From: an uncultured Flavobacteriales bacterium
Lineage (GTDB): Bacteria; Bacteroidota; Bacteroidia; Flavobacteriales_D; Crocinitomicaceae
Reading direction: 5' to 3'
Assembly: GCA_913056215.1 (NCBI GenBank)
Contig: CAJXMN010000025.1
Location: 1-32,136 of the forward strand
DNA: 32,136 nucleotides
In this document: one piece after another, positions 1 to 7,730 of the stretch
How positions within the stretch are numbered: position 1 is the stretch's first letter
Layout of the letters: each line of letters starts with the position of its first letter
Notes under the pieces: generated by a model
Database searches by the model: none
What the model was told of the DNA's origin: nothing
Seen by the model: only the letters and a program-made list of their open reading frames with translations
Made by a program: the position numbers and the translations under genes

Positions 1-1780
1 CAAAGCAAAATGTAAGGTCCCGATCAAACGCTTATGGATTAGCTCTCTCACAGAGGAAGCCATTAAAGAAGGATTTGAACAACTCAAAGACGCAGGTAAA
101 TTCAATAATTTATATGCAGCGGGAAGTACGCGTGCTATTGGAGACTGGATACTTGGTATCAATGCTACACGGCTGTTTACGAAAAAATTTGGTCACCAAA
201 AACAAGTACTGTCGATTGGAAGAGTTCAAACCCCTACCTTGGCCATGATCGTTAATCGACAACTCGAAATTGATCATTTTACACCACAGGATTATTGGGA
301 ACTTCGCACCGTTTATCGCGACACCGAATTTAACAGTGTACTGGGCAAAATCAAAAAGGAAGAAAAAGCGAAATATGCACTGGAAAAAATCTCAGAAGCG
401 GAATTTACCATCACCTCCTTTGAGCAGAAAGAGGGAAAAGAAAAACCGCCGCGATTATTTGATTTGACCGCTTTGCAAGTGGAAACCAACAAAAAACTGG
501 GATATTCAGCCGATCAAACACTGAAACATATTCAAAGTTTATATGAAAAAAAACTAGTGACTTATCCCCGCGTGGACACCACTTATCTTCCCGAGGATGT
601 CTATCCCAAGATACCAGGCATCTTGAAAAATTTAAAATACTACCAGGAACTTGTCGCTCCGGTGTTAGAAGGTAAAATTCGGAAGAGCAAACAAGTCTTC
701 GATAATAAAAAGGTCACAGATCACCACGCAATCATCCCGACGGGTGTCAATCCATCAGGAATTTCCGTCGAAGAGAAACGAGTCTATGACACAGTAGTCA
801 AACGATTTATTTCAGTTTTCTATCCTGATTGTAAGGTGAGTAATACCACCGTTCTCGGTGAAGTGTTGAAGTTGGAATTCAAAGCGACGGGAAAACAGAT
901 TCTCGAACCCGGTTGGAGAAAGGTATACGCTGTCGATAAGAAAAAATCCAAGAATAAGGACGAAAAACTCATGCCCACCTTTGAAAAAGGAGAAAAAGGC
1001 CCGCACGAACCACGTATTGACCAAAAGAAAACATCGCCACCCAAACCGTATACGGAAGCTACACTGCTGCGCGCAATGGAAACGGCTGGTAAGCAAGTAG
1101 ACGATGAAGAAATGCGCGAACTTCTTAAAGATAATGGAATTGGACGCCCTTCTACCCGTGCCAATATTATTGAGACACTCTTCCGCAGACGCTACATTAC
1201 GCGTAACCGAAAATCGATCGTGGCTACACAAACGGGAATTGACCTGATCAAGGTTATTGATAATGAAACCTTAAAATCTCCGCAATTGACTGGAGATTGG
1301 GAAGGAAAACTTCGACTGATTGAAAAAGGTGAGTTCCAACCAGAGCAATTCAAAAAAGAATTGGTAGAAATGGTGGTAGAATTAACAAACGAAGTGTTGT
1401 TCAACGAAAAACAACAGACAATTACCATTATAGACGAAGAAGAACTCAAGAATAAAAAGAAAGCTACCTCCAAACAAAAAAATAAAAAACGCGCTCCCAG
1501 CAAAAAAACAATGATCACAGAACTGAAGTGCCCTAAATGCGACCAGGGAACACTTGTAAAAGGTAAAAAAGCCTATGGATGTGAACGCTTCAAAGCGGGT
1601 TGCCAATTTGTAGTCCCCTTTGAGTTCATGGGCAAGAAGCTGACGAATAAACAGCTCTCCGATTTGATCCAAAAAGGAAAAACAACAAAAATCAAAGGTT
1701 TCAAAGTTCCGGGAAGTGATGTCAAAAAAGAGGGGAAACTACGGTTTACGGAAGATTTTAATATTGAATTAACTGAATAA
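1..1780 (+). CDS. topB: DNA topoisomerase III, 5' end missing
   Basis: Type IA topoisomerase, which relaxes or decatenates DNA by cutting one strand through a tyrosine link. The frame is open from the first bases of the window (codons begin at base 2), so the gene starts upstream; about 592 residues are visible and the N-terminal Toprim part is absent. The conserved SIGRVQTPTL motif is at about 213-242, and the catalytic tyrosine is in VTYPRVDTTYLP (Tyr codon 563-565). A DNGIGRPSTRA motif follows, then a Lys-rich linker and a C-terminal zinc-ribbon-like part with CPKC and a later Cys-x6-Cys. TopB is preferred over TopA because the visible part ends after one short ribbon and the active-site surroundings resemble TopB. 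The downstream membrane gene starts 4 bases after the stop, so the two may be cotranscribed. Confidence 0.93.
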   Translation, partial: KAKCKVPIKRLWISSLTEEAIKEGFEQLKDAGKFNNLYAAGSTRAIGDWILGINATRLFTKKFGHQKQVLSIGRVQTPTLAMIVNRQLEIDHFTPQDYWELRTVYRDTEFNSVLGKIKKEEKAKYALEKISEAEFTITSFEQKEGKEKPPRLFDLTALQVETNKKLGYSADQTLKHIQSLYEKKLVTYPRVDTTYLPEDVYPKIPGILKNLKYYQELVAPVLEGKIRKSKQVFDNKKVTDHHAIIPTGVNPSGISVEEKRVYDTVVKRFISVFYPDCKVSNTTVLGEVLKLEFKATGKQILEPGWRKVYAVDKKKSKNKDEKLMPTFEKGEKGPHEPRIDQKKTSPPKPYTEATLLRAMETAGKQVDDEEMRELLKDNGIGRPSTRANIIETLFRRRYITRNRKSIVATQTGIDLIKVIDNETLKSPQLTGDWEGKLRLIEKGEFQPEQFKKELVEMVVELTNEVLFNEKQQTITIIDEEELKNKKKATSKQKNKKRAPSKKTMITELKCPKCDQGTLVKGKKAYGCERFKAGCQFVVPFEFMGKKLTNKQLSDLIQKGKTTKIKGFKVPGSDVKKEGKLRFTEDFNIELTE

Positions 1781-1784
1781 TTTT

Positions 1785-2441
1785 ATGGCACGGACAATTG
1801 TTACACTATTGGCTTTCGTTTTGCTAATTATCCTGCACGGATACATCGAAAAAGGAGCGCAAACATTAGGGCTCTCGTTTACATTTTCTAAAATGCTGCC
1901 ATACTTGTTGCAAGGAATTGTGTTGATCGTTCTCCTGGTAGAGGTTTATCGTACATTTTTGATGCAGCTTCCGTTGGTATTGAGAAGGTTATTGGGGTTA
2001 ATTGTACTCATCGGTGGCGGCGGAATTGCATTTGCTATGCATCCGATCTACGAAGGCGATTTTAAACACGAATACCGACCGGTGTTTTTTAGCGGAAAAT
2101 CATCACAACAACTCCATGATGGATTAACCATGATCGCATTGCCCGGTTGCCCCTACTGCTATGAACGCGTGGAGGACCTGAATCGTTTCGTTGAACTCTA
2201 TCCTGCAGAAGCCGTTTATATTCAAGTTGTCAATGAGGATTCGCTTGCTCTGAAAGAATATCGTGAACGCGCAGAAGACCAGATTGTGGTTTCATTCGCT
2301 AAAAACCAAGAAACCCTGACCAGCATTACTGGGAAACGCTACCCGAGCTTCATATACATTGAACCGGAAACTAAAAAGGGAATGCTTTGGAATAATAATG
2401 GATTTGGCGTAGCCGCCATGGACTTTGTTTTGGATCAGTAA
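1785..2441 (+). CDS. Membrane-anchored thioredoxin/glutaredoxin-like protein
   Basis: A 218-residue protein with three predicted membrane helices in its N-terminal part (about residues 5-18, 39-55 and 66-85) followed by a soluble thioredoxin-fold domain. The redox motif CPYC is at residues 122-125, and YPSF at about 186-189 supplies the cis-proline expected on the other side of the active site. CPYC is the classical glutaredoxin dithiol motif; in a membrane-tethered protein it could act in thiol-disulfide exchange on either side of the inner membrane. The side cannot be decided from sequence alone. The ATG lies 4 bases after the topoisomerase stop. I do not recognise a named family, so function beyond dithiol chemistry is inference. 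Confidence 0.75.
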   Translation: MARTIVTLLAFVLLIILHGYIEKGAQTLGLSFTFSKMLPYLLQGIVLIVLLVEVYRTFLMQLPLVLRRLLGLIVLIGGGGIAFAMHPIYEGDFKHEYRPVFFSGKSSQQLHDGLTMIALPGCPYCYERVEDLNRFVELYPAEAVYIQVVNEDSLALKEYRERAEDQIVVSFAKNQETLTSITGKRYPSFIYIEPETKKGMLWNNNGFGVAAMDFVLDQ

Positions 2442-2577
2442 CCTGTTTTGAGTTTTAGATTTAAGATGGGGTATGATGATAAATTTTCACGGCTCTATAT
2501 GCCAACTCAACACTTTGACTGATCGGCTACCATTATGCACTATCGAAGTGAGACGAGTTACAATAAAGTTTGATCGC

Positions 2578-2640
2578 TATACTCAATACTGTATGCTCAA
2601 TACTCTTGCTGTACGCTCAAAACTCTTGCTCAAAACTCCA
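2578..2640. repeat. Short degenerate repeat downstream of clpX
   Basis: The hexamer GCTCAA recurs at 2595, 2615 and 2628, each time followed by tactc or aactc, and a related copy (actcaatact) begins at 2581. Spacing is irregular (20 and 13 bases). The run ends at the clpX stop codon and has no open frame of its own. It looks like simple-sequence slippage in the gap between convergent genes. Confidence 0.5.
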
Positions 2641-2641
2641 C

Positions 2642-3886
2642 CTACGCTGCTTTCATCTTCGCCATTTTCGAACGGGCAAACTGTGCTTTCGCATAATCTA
2701 ACGTCACGCGGTATTCTTTGAGTTCGTCTTTCTTCGAGGGTATATCGAACATTGCTTCCGTCAGAATCGCTTCACATATTGAACGCAATCCACGTGCACC
2801 CAATTTAAATTCAATGGCTTTTTCAACAATAAAGTCCAGTACATCGCTGTCAAATTTCAGGTCGATCCCATCGATTTCGAACAGTTTAACATACTGCTTC
2901 ACCAAAGCATTTTTTGGCTCCGTTAAGATTCTGCGCAATGCTTTCGCATCAAGTGGATTTAAGTAAGTCAATACTGGAAAACGTCCGATCAACTCAGGAA
3001 TCAATCCAAACTCTTTCAAATCCGTTGGATTGATAAATTCCAGTAGATTTTCTTTATCAATGCGTTCTTCTTCTGAATTAGAGAAACCAATTGTTTGACG
3101 ATTTACGCGACGAGCAATTAATTTTTCAATTCCATCAAAGGCACCACCACAAATGAACAAAATGTTCTGTGTATTTACTTTGACCATTTTCTGCTCTGGA
3201 TGCTTCCGTCCCCCCTGAGGTGGAACACTCACTTCTGTACCTTCTAATAATTTCAATAGAGCTTGTTGTACACCTTCTCCTGAAACGTCACGCGTAATCG
3301 ATGGATTATCGCTTTTACGTGCTATTTTGTCAATCTCATCTATAAATATGATGCCGCGTTCAGCTGCTTTGGCGTTATAATCCGCCGCCTGGAGTAAGCG
3401 CGAAAGAATACTTTCAACATCTTCACCAACGTAGCCCGCCTCTGTCAACACCGTAGCATCGGCAATGCAGAATGGTACGTTTAACATTTTTGCAATCGTC
3501 TTGGCCAACAATGTCTTACCTGTACCTGTTCGTCCTACAAGCACAACGTTCGACTTATCAATTTCGATATCATCTTCACCAACTCGCTGATTCAATCGTT
3601 TATAATGATTGTAAACAGCAACAGACATCGTTTTTTTCGCAGACAGCTGACCAATAACATATTCATCCAGGTGCTCCTTGAGTTCGATAGGTTTCATCAA
3701 ATTCAAAGGCGCATCTGTATCTCCTTCTTCCTGACCAATACTATTGTTGGGAATTTCTTCCTTCACAATCGATTGTGCCTGAATAATACAGTTATCACAA
3801 ATGTGTCCGGAAATACCGGCAATCAGCAGTCGCACTTGACTCTTTGGTCGACCACAAAACGAACATGTTGTTTCTTTCTTGCTCAT
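2642..3886 (-). CDS. clpX: ATP-dependent Clp protease ATP-binding subunit ClpX
   Basis: AAA+ unfoldase that feeds proteins into ClpP. The 414 residues are a normal family length. The N-terminal C4 zinc domain has Cys8, Cys11, Cys30 and Cys33. Walker A is GRTGTGKT (118-125) and Walker B is IIFIDE (179-184). The pore loop GYVG is at 151-154, the RKH loop at 227-229 and the ClpP-docking IGF tripeptide at 266-268. GRFPV supplies the arginine finger region and LGARGLRSI the sensor-2 region. It lies 60 bases downstream of clpP on the same strand, but a hairpin with a T run and a good promoter match sit in that gap, so it may be transcribed separately. The start has no Shine-Dalgarno sequence; a T run lies about 10 bases before the ATG. 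Confidence 0.98.
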   Translation of the reverse strand: MSKKETTCSFCGRPKSQVRLLIAGISGHICDNCIIQAQSIVKEEIPNNSIGQEEGDTDAPLNLMKPIELKEHLDEYVIGQLSAKKTMSVAVYNHYKRLNQRVGEDDIEIDKSNVVLVGRTGTGKTLLAKTIAKMLNVPFCIADATVLTEAGYVGEDVESILSRLLQAADYNAKAAERGIIFIDEIDKIARKSDNPSITRDVSGEGVQQALLKLLEGTEVSVPPQGGRKHPEQKMVKVNTQNILFICGGAFDGIEKLIARRVNRQTIGFSNSEEERIDKENLLEFINPTDLKEFGLIPELIGRFPVLTYLNPLDAKALRRILTEPKNALVKQYVKLFEIDGIDLKFDSDVLDFIVEKAIEFKLGARGLRSICEAILTEAMFDIPSKKDELKEYRVTLDYAKAQFARSKMAKMKAA

Positions 3887-3895
3887 AAAATTGGT

Positions 3896-3927
3896 AAAAA
3901 AAAGGCCAATTCAAGAATTGACCTTTT
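3896..3927 (-). terminator. Hairpin with T run between clpP and clpX
   Basis: Read on the minus strand, AAAGGTCAATTC is followed by TT and GAATTGGCCTTT: a near-perfect 12-base inverted repeat with one G-T pair, directly followed by eight T. This is a textbook intrinsic-terminator shape for transcripts leaving clpP. It ends about 10 bases before the clpX ATG, which is unusually close. Confidence 0.75.
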
Positions 3928-3937
3928 AAATTCGTTA

Positions 3938-3968
3938 CAAAGATAGTTATTTCGACTTGCGTAGCAAA
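3938..3968 (-). promoter_or_regulatory. Predicted clpX promoter
   Basis: On the minus strand TTTG (3968-3965) is followed by 19 bases and TATCTTTG (3945-3938). This matches the Bacteroidota promoter pattern TTG or TTTG, N17-23, TAnnTTTG, at both boxes and in spacing. It overlaps the last codons of clpP. The start of transcription would fall near 3931, just upstream of the hairpin at 3927-3901, so the hairpin would form the 5' end of the clpX mRNA. Confidence 0.65.
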
Positions 3969-4615
3969 ACTTCATCGACCATACCGTAATCCTTAGCTTC
4001 TTTAGCTGTCATCCAGTAATCACGGTCTGAATCTTCCTCTACTTTATCAAAAGGTTTTTTCGTATGATCAGAAATAATTTCGTATAGCTCCTTTTTCAAT
4101 TTCAGAATTTCGCGCGTAGTAATCTCAATATCAGAAGCCTGACCTTGCGCACCTCCGAGTGGTTGATGGATCATAACACGTGAGTGTCTCAGTGCTGTCC
4201 GCTTTCCTTCAGCGCCAGCACATAGCAGTACGGCCCCCATTGAGGCGGCTAACCCTGTACAAATAGTCGCCACATCAGGACTAATATACTGCATGGTGTC
4301 ATACATACCTAAACCTGCGTACACACTACCTCCTGGTGAATTCAAATAAATCTGAATATCTTTCTTCGGATCGACAGACTCCAAAAACAAGAGCTGTGCA
4401 TTGATGATATTCGCCACCTGATCATTAATACCTGTACCTAGAAAAATAATGCGATCCATCATCAAACGCGAAAACACATCCATCTGTGTCATATTCAACT
4501 GGCGTTCCTCTATAATGTAAGGAGTTAATGAAGACTCAATGTAATTTCCTAAATGTGTACTATTGATCCCCATGTGCTTGGTTGCAAACTTCTTAAACTC
4601 GTCTCTATCGTGCAT
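3947..4615 (-). CDS. clpP: ATP-dependent Clp protease proteolytic subunit ClpP
   Basis: Serine peptidase that forms the degradation chamber used by ClpX. The 222 residues fit the family. The catalytic triad is visible: Ser125 in GLAASMGA, His150 in MIHQPLGGAQG and Asp199 in SDRDYWM. The oxyanion-region motif SPGGSVYAG is at 93-101. Gene order clpP then clpX is common in bacteria. The N-terminus is about 20-25 residues longer than the mature core, which fits a processed propeptide. The upstream gap is shared with the divergent Nif3-like gene. I see only a partial -7 match for clpP itself (TATATTTA, 4648-4641). Confidence 0.98.
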   Translation of the reverse strand: MHDRDEFKKFATKHMGINSTHLGNYIESSLTPYIIEERQLNMTQMDVFSRLMMDRIIFLGTGINDQVANIINAQLLFLESVDPKKDIQIYLNSPGGSVYAGLGMYDTMQYISPDVATICTGLAASMGAVLLCAGAEGKRTALRHSRVMIHQPLGGAQGQASDIEITTREILKLKKELYEIISDHTKKPFDKVEEDSDRDYWMTAKEAKDYGMVDEVLLRKSK

Positions 4616-4862
4616 GTTGTTGTTATTTCAAATTTGACGTTAAATATACAATTCCCGTTGGAAATTGTTGGGATAAACCGCATAGAATTTACTTATGATG
4701 ACCATAGCAACGAACAAGCATAATAAAGTTTAAGGGAAAACATATCAATCCTCCAATATGGTAAACACCGTTGAGGAGATGGTTGAATTTCAATAAAAAC
4801 TAAGGCAGCAACAAAGGGCTTAACCGAACATATTCTCTATCTTCGTGAGTAAAGTTGAAAAT

Positions 4863-5969
4863 ATGAAGGAAAAACACACCATAAATACAATTACATCGTT
4901 TCTGGAACAGCGAGCTCCGTTGTCGAGTCAAGAATCCTATGACAATTCAGGATTAATTGTAGGCGATCCATCAAACGCAGTTCAAGGTGTCCTTTTATCG
5001 TTAGATTGTACCGAAGCAGTCGTGGATGAAGCAATCGAAATGGGTGCAAACCTGATCATTGCCCACCATCCCATCGTTTTTAAAGGAATAAAAAAACTCA
5101 ACGGTAAGAATTATGTTGAACGTACGGTGATCAAAGCGATCAAAAATGATATTGCTATCTACGCCATACATACCAACCTGGATAATTATCGTTTTGGTGT
5201 CAATCAGGAAATTGGTAAGCGCATAGGACTTGAAAATTTGAATATTCTATCTCCGGCGAAAAACGCACTTAAAAAACTCATTGTATTTTGTCCTGAGGAC
5301 GATACGCTCAACCTATCAAAAGCCTTGTTCGAAGCTGGCGCAGGAAACATTGGAGAATACGACGAATGTAGTTTCGAAACAGAAGGTCTTGGTGGATTTC
5401 GACCCAATGAAGCAGCGAATCCAGCGATTGGCAAAAGCGGTCATCGCGAAACCGTTCGTGAACACAAAATTGAAGTCATCGTTTCCGCTCATGAACTCCC
5501 TCGCGTTTTGGCTGCTATGCATCGTGCTCACCCTTACGAAGAAGTTGCACATGACATCCTACCTCTCGAGAATAAAAACCACTACGAGGGTGCTGGTATG
5601 ATCGGAAAACTTCCAGCACCAATGGACGCGACAGCATTCTTGAAACACATAAAAAAGGAATTTAATTCTCAGGTCATCAGACATACACCGCTTCTTAAGG
5701 ACACGATCCAACACGTCGCTTTTTGTGGTGGAGCAGGGAGTTTTTTGCTGGAAGCGGCAAAAGCTCATGATGCTGATATTTACATCACGGGAGATTTCAA
5801 ATATCACGAGTTTTTTGATGCAGAAAACGATATCGTTATCGCTGACATTGGTCATTACGAAAGTGAACAATTCACACCGAACTTACTTCTTAGTATTTTG
5901 AAGAAAAATTTTATTAACTTTGCATTTCATTTAAGTAAGGTGAATACAAATCCTATTAATTATTTTTAG
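4863..5969 (+). CDS. Nif3/YqfO-like dinuclear metal-binding protein
   Basis: Member of the Nif3/YqfO family (often labelled GTP cyclohydrolase 1 type 2 homolog), whose true substrate is unsettled. The N-terminal half has ESYDNSGLIVGD and the metal ligands in IIAHHPIVFKG and AIHTNLDN; the C-terminal half has DIGHYESEQF and ends in the typical NTNPINYF. Between them lies the inserted CutA/PII-like domain of long YqfO forms, roughly residues 135-240. I chose the ATG at 4863 (368 residues). An in-frame GTG at 4845 would add six residues, but a near-consensus -7 box (TATCTTCG, 4838-4845) overlaps it. The zinc-ribbon gene starts 5 bases after the stop, a pairing I recognise from other bacteria. Confidence 0.9.
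   Translation: MKEKHTINTITSFLEQRAPLSSQESYDNSGLIVGDPSNAVQGVLLSLDCTEAVVDEAIEMGANLIIAHHPIVFKGIKKLNGKNYVERTVIKAIKNDIAIYAIHTNLDNYRFGVNQEIGKRIGLENLNILSPAKNALKKLIVFCPEDDTLNLSKALFEAGAGNIGEYDECSFETEGLGGFRPNEAANPAIGKSGHRETVREHKIEVIVSAHELPRVLAAMHRAHPYEEVAHDILPLENKNHYEGAGMIGKLPAPMDATAFLKHIKKEFNSQVIRHTPLLKDTIQHVAFCGGAGSFLLEAAKAHDADIYITGDFKYHEFFDAENDIVIADIGHYESEQFTPNLLLSILKKNFINFAFHLSKVNTNPINYF
5898..5922 (+). promoter_or_regulatory. Possible internal promoter for the zinc-ribbon gene
   Basis: TAACTTTG at 5915-5922 matches the -7 consensus TAnnTTTG exactly and is followed by the ATG at 5975. The nearest TTG (5898-5900) is only 14 bases upstream, shorter than the usual 17-23, so the -33 part is weak. It lies within the 3' end of the Nif3-like gene. 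Confidence 0.4.
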
Positions 5970-5974
5970 CATTT

Positions 5975-6730
5975 ATGGCAACAAAATCAAAGGCTAAATC
6001 CAATGCAACAATCGCAGAGCGATTAGATGCGCTTTCAAATCTACAGCAAATCGATTCAGAAATTGATCGTCTGTTGACCGTTCGTGGTGAGCTTCCATTG
6101 GAGGTGGAAGATTTGGAAGATGACATCCACGGGTTGGACAAACGCGTGAATAAACTTCAAGAGGAGTTGGATGAGATCGATCAAGAAATCAGCGATCGCA
6201 AAAATGAACAAAAAGAGGCTCAAGCAGCAATTTTATCTTACAAAGAAAAGCAAGATAACGTAAGAAATAATCGTGAATTTGAATCGCTTGAGAAAGAAAT
6301 CGAATATCAAGAGTTAGAAATTCAGCTCCACGAGAAAAAATCGAAAGAGGCTAAGGCCCGCTTAGAGCACAAAAAAGAAGTACTCGAAGAAGCTCAAGAA
6401 AAATTAGACCTCAGAAAACAAGACCTGGACAAGAAGAAGTCGGAGTTGGATGAAATCGTAGCTGAAACTGAGAAGGAAGAGGAGAAATTGCGCAAGAAGT
6501 CTGAAAAGGCACGAAAAAAGTTGGACGATCACCTTACCAAGGCTTATGATCGGCTACGCTCAAGTGCAAAAAATGGTCTCGCCGTTGTTCCGGTTGACCG
6601 TGATTCTTGTGGTGGATGTTTTAATCGCATTCCCCCGCAACGTCAGCTCGACATTATTCAAAAGAAAAAGATTATCATCTGTGAACATTGCGGAAGAATA
6701 CTTGTCCCTGCTGACAATTTCGTCGATTAA
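5975..6730 (+). CDS. Coiled-coil C4-type zinc-ribbon protein (DUF164/zf-RING_7 type)
   Basis: A 251-residue protein. Residues about 25-200 are almost entirely charged heptad-like helix (rich in Glu, Lys, Asp, Gln), predicting a long coiled-coil hairpin. The C-terminal zinc ribbon has CGGC (212-215) and CEHC (236-239), with FNRIPPQRQ between, as in the CT398/HP0958 group. Members are thought to act as adaptors binding nucleic acid or partner proteins; the exact role here is unknown. It starts 5 bases after the Nif3-like gene and probably shares its transcript, with a possible extra promoter inside that gene. A strong terminator follows. Confidence 0.88.
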   Translation: MATKSKAKSNATIAERLDALSNLQQIDSEIDRLLTVRGELPLEVEDLEDDIHGLDKRVNKLQEELDEIDQEISDRKNEQKEAQAAILSYKEKQDNVRNNREFESLEKEIEYQELEIQLHEKKSKEAKARLEHKKEVLEEAQEKLDLRKQDLDKKKSELDEIVAETEKEEEKLRKKSEKARKKLDDHLTKAYDRLRSSAKNGLAVVPVDRDSCGGCFNRIPPQRQLDIIQKKKIIICEHCGRILVPADNFVD

Positions 6731-6753
6731 GCAAGACAATGAAATTATATGAC

Positions 6754-6786
6754 AAAAAGGAGATCCTCAACGGTCTCCTTTTTTTT
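6754..6786 (+). terminator. Intrinsic terminator
   Basis: AAAAAGGAGA pairs perfectly with TCTCCTTTTT, and GATC/GGTC extends the stem around a six-base loop; eight T follow. It closes the Nif3-like/zinc-ribbon unit. Because A and T runs flank both sides it may also stop minus-strand transcripts leaving the Kazal-like lipoprotein gene. Confidence 0.9.
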
Positions 6787-6849
6787 GTATCCATGCCAGT
6801 CACTTCAACCATTTAACAATAACTTTAAAGACAAAGTGCACATTTAATT

Positions 6850-7065
6850 TTACTTCGGTCCAATCCCTTCTCTAGCAGCCTCGCATTGATTACAATAGGT
6901 ATTTCCGTCGCAGCCCTCAAAACCTGGACAACCTGTTGTACAGGCATCATTGTGAACTAAGCTCTCATCATAACAAGAATGATTTACACCTGTCTTATTG
7001 CACCCCGTGAACATCAATAAACAGAATAGGGAAAAAACTATTAAAGTCACTTTATCTAAAAACAT
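6850..7065 (-). CDS. Small Kazal-like Cys-rich lipoprotein
   Basis: A 71-residue protein. A short N-terminal region with Lys5 is followed by a hydrophobic stretch and FTGC, so Cys22 is a likely lipoprotein attachment site. The mature part has six cysteines (31, 42, 46, 52, 58, 61) and the segment GCDGNTYCNQCEAAREGI, close to the core of bacterial Kazal-like domains (CGxDGxTYxNxCEA). Kazal domains are classically serine-protease inhibitors, but small bacterial versions are mostly untested. Its ATG lies inside the higA 3' end (10-base overlap with the higA stop), which suggests translational coupling and shared transcription from the higB promoter. Confidence 0.8.
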   Translation of the reverse strand: MFLDKVTLIVFSLFCLLMFTGCNKTGVNHSCYDESLVHNDACTTGCPGFEGCDGNTYCNQCEAAREGIGPK

Positions 7066-7346
7066 ATCGGTTTGATATCGTTAATCTCTTTCTCCTTACT
7101 TTCTTTCTCTTCTTCGAGATCAAAATCGTCTTGAAGTCCCAACCAAAACTTTGCTGTAGTTCCGAAAAACTTTGCCAAACGTAATGCAGTATCGGCTGTA
7201 ATCCTTCTATTTCCTTTGATAATTTCCGAAATTCGAGTCTGGGGAATAAATGTTTCTTTAGCCAAACGATATGCCGAAATTTCCATTGGTTTTAAGAATT
7301 CCTCTTGTAGAATTTCACCGGGATGTATGTTTTTCAGTTTTTCCAT
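7056..7346 (-). CDS. higA: HigA-type antitoxin, XRE helix-turn-helix
   Basis: A 96-residue DNA-binding antitoxin of the HigA/VapI group. The N-terminal IHPGEILQEEFLKPM signature is at about 7-21 and the XRE helix-turn-helix runs from about 24 to 62 (AYRLAKETFIPQTRISEI, then ADTALRLAKFFGT). FWLGLQDDFDL follows, as in this family, and the tail is Glu/Lys-rich. It sits 11 bases downstream of the toxin gene in the toxin-first order typical of higBA. It should neutralise HigB and repress the promoter at 7665-7696; the palindrome at 7653-7663 is a candidate operator. Confidence 0.93.
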   Translation of the reverse strand: MEKLKNIHPGEILQEEFLKPMEISAYRLAKETFIPQTRISEIIKGNRRITADTALRLAKFFGTTAKFWLGLQDDFDLEEEKESKEKEINDIKPICF

Positions 7347-7357
7347 ATCACTTTATT

Positions 7358-7639
7358 TTAATGGTAATCAACAATCTCTACATCATAAGCATCATTGTTA
7401 TTCCACTGGTAAATAATTTTCCACTGATTATTGATGCGTATACTGTAAAAGTCCTTTAAATCACCTTTTAATTTCTCTAATCTGTTAGCAGGCGGAATTC
7501 TTAAGTCATTAACTTCTTGAGCGTTATTCAACATCCGTAATTTCCTTCTGGCAACATTCTGAATTTCGTTTAGCAATTTCTTTGACCGAATACCATTCCA
7601 AATTTTCTCGGTTCGTTTATCGCCAAATCCTTTTATCAT
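7358..7639 (-). CDS. higB: HigB-type toxin (RelE superfamily mRNA interferase)
   Basis: A 93-residue protein of the HigB/RelE plasmid-maintenance killer family. Recognisable parts are IKGFGDKRTEKIW at the N-terminus, the basic stretch RKLRMLNNA, the LRIPPANRLEKLKGD segment, and the C-terminal strands SIRINNQWKIIYQW and VEIVDYH. HigB toxins bind the ribosome and cut mRNA during translation. The sequence appears intact, with no frameshift. It is the first gene of the higB-higA-lipoprotein unit and has a well-matched promoter directly upstream. Confidence 0.94.
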   Translation of the reverse strand: MIKGFGDKRTEKIWNGIRSKKLLNEIQNVARRKLRMLNNAQEVNDLRIPPANRLEKLKGDLKDFYSIRINNQWKIIYQWNNNDAYDVEIVDYH

Positions 7640-7652
7640 TAATTACTTTTTG

Positions 7653-7663
7653 CGTTACTAACG
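7653..7663. promoter_or_regulatory. Candidate HigA operator palindrome
   Basis: CGTTACTAACG is a perfect 11-base palindrome centred on C7658. It lies between the -7 box and the higB start codon, at about the expected transcription start, a position where a bound repressor would block initiation. Assignment to HigA is inference from position only. Confidence 0.4.
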
Positions 7664-7664
7664 T

Positions 7665-7696
7665 CAAAGGTAAGTGTATTTTTCTGATTAAGCAAA
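7665..7696 (-). promoter_or_regulatory. Predicted higBA promoter
   Basis: On the minus strand TTTG (7696-7693), 20 bases, then TACCTTTG (7672-7665). Both boxes and the spacing fit the Bacteroidota consensus. Transcription would begin near 7659, about 20 bases before the higB ATG. Confidence 0.7.
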
Positions 7697-7730
7697 TCTA
7701 AGTGTGGTTGGGCATGATAGTGCCGCATGA

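Noticed and set aside
812-1231. 139-codon minus-strand frame inside the topoisomerase gene
   Set aside because: The plus strand carries conserved topoisomerase motifs throughout; the mirror frame has no recognisable features.
2473-2721. 82-codon plus-strand frame running from the gap into clpX
   Set aside because: Half of it is the repeat tract and half is antisense to clpX; no promoter and not protein-like.
4845-4862. GTG start six codons upstream in the Nif3-like gene
   Set aside because: A near-consensus -7 box overlaps it and family members begin near the ATG at 4863.
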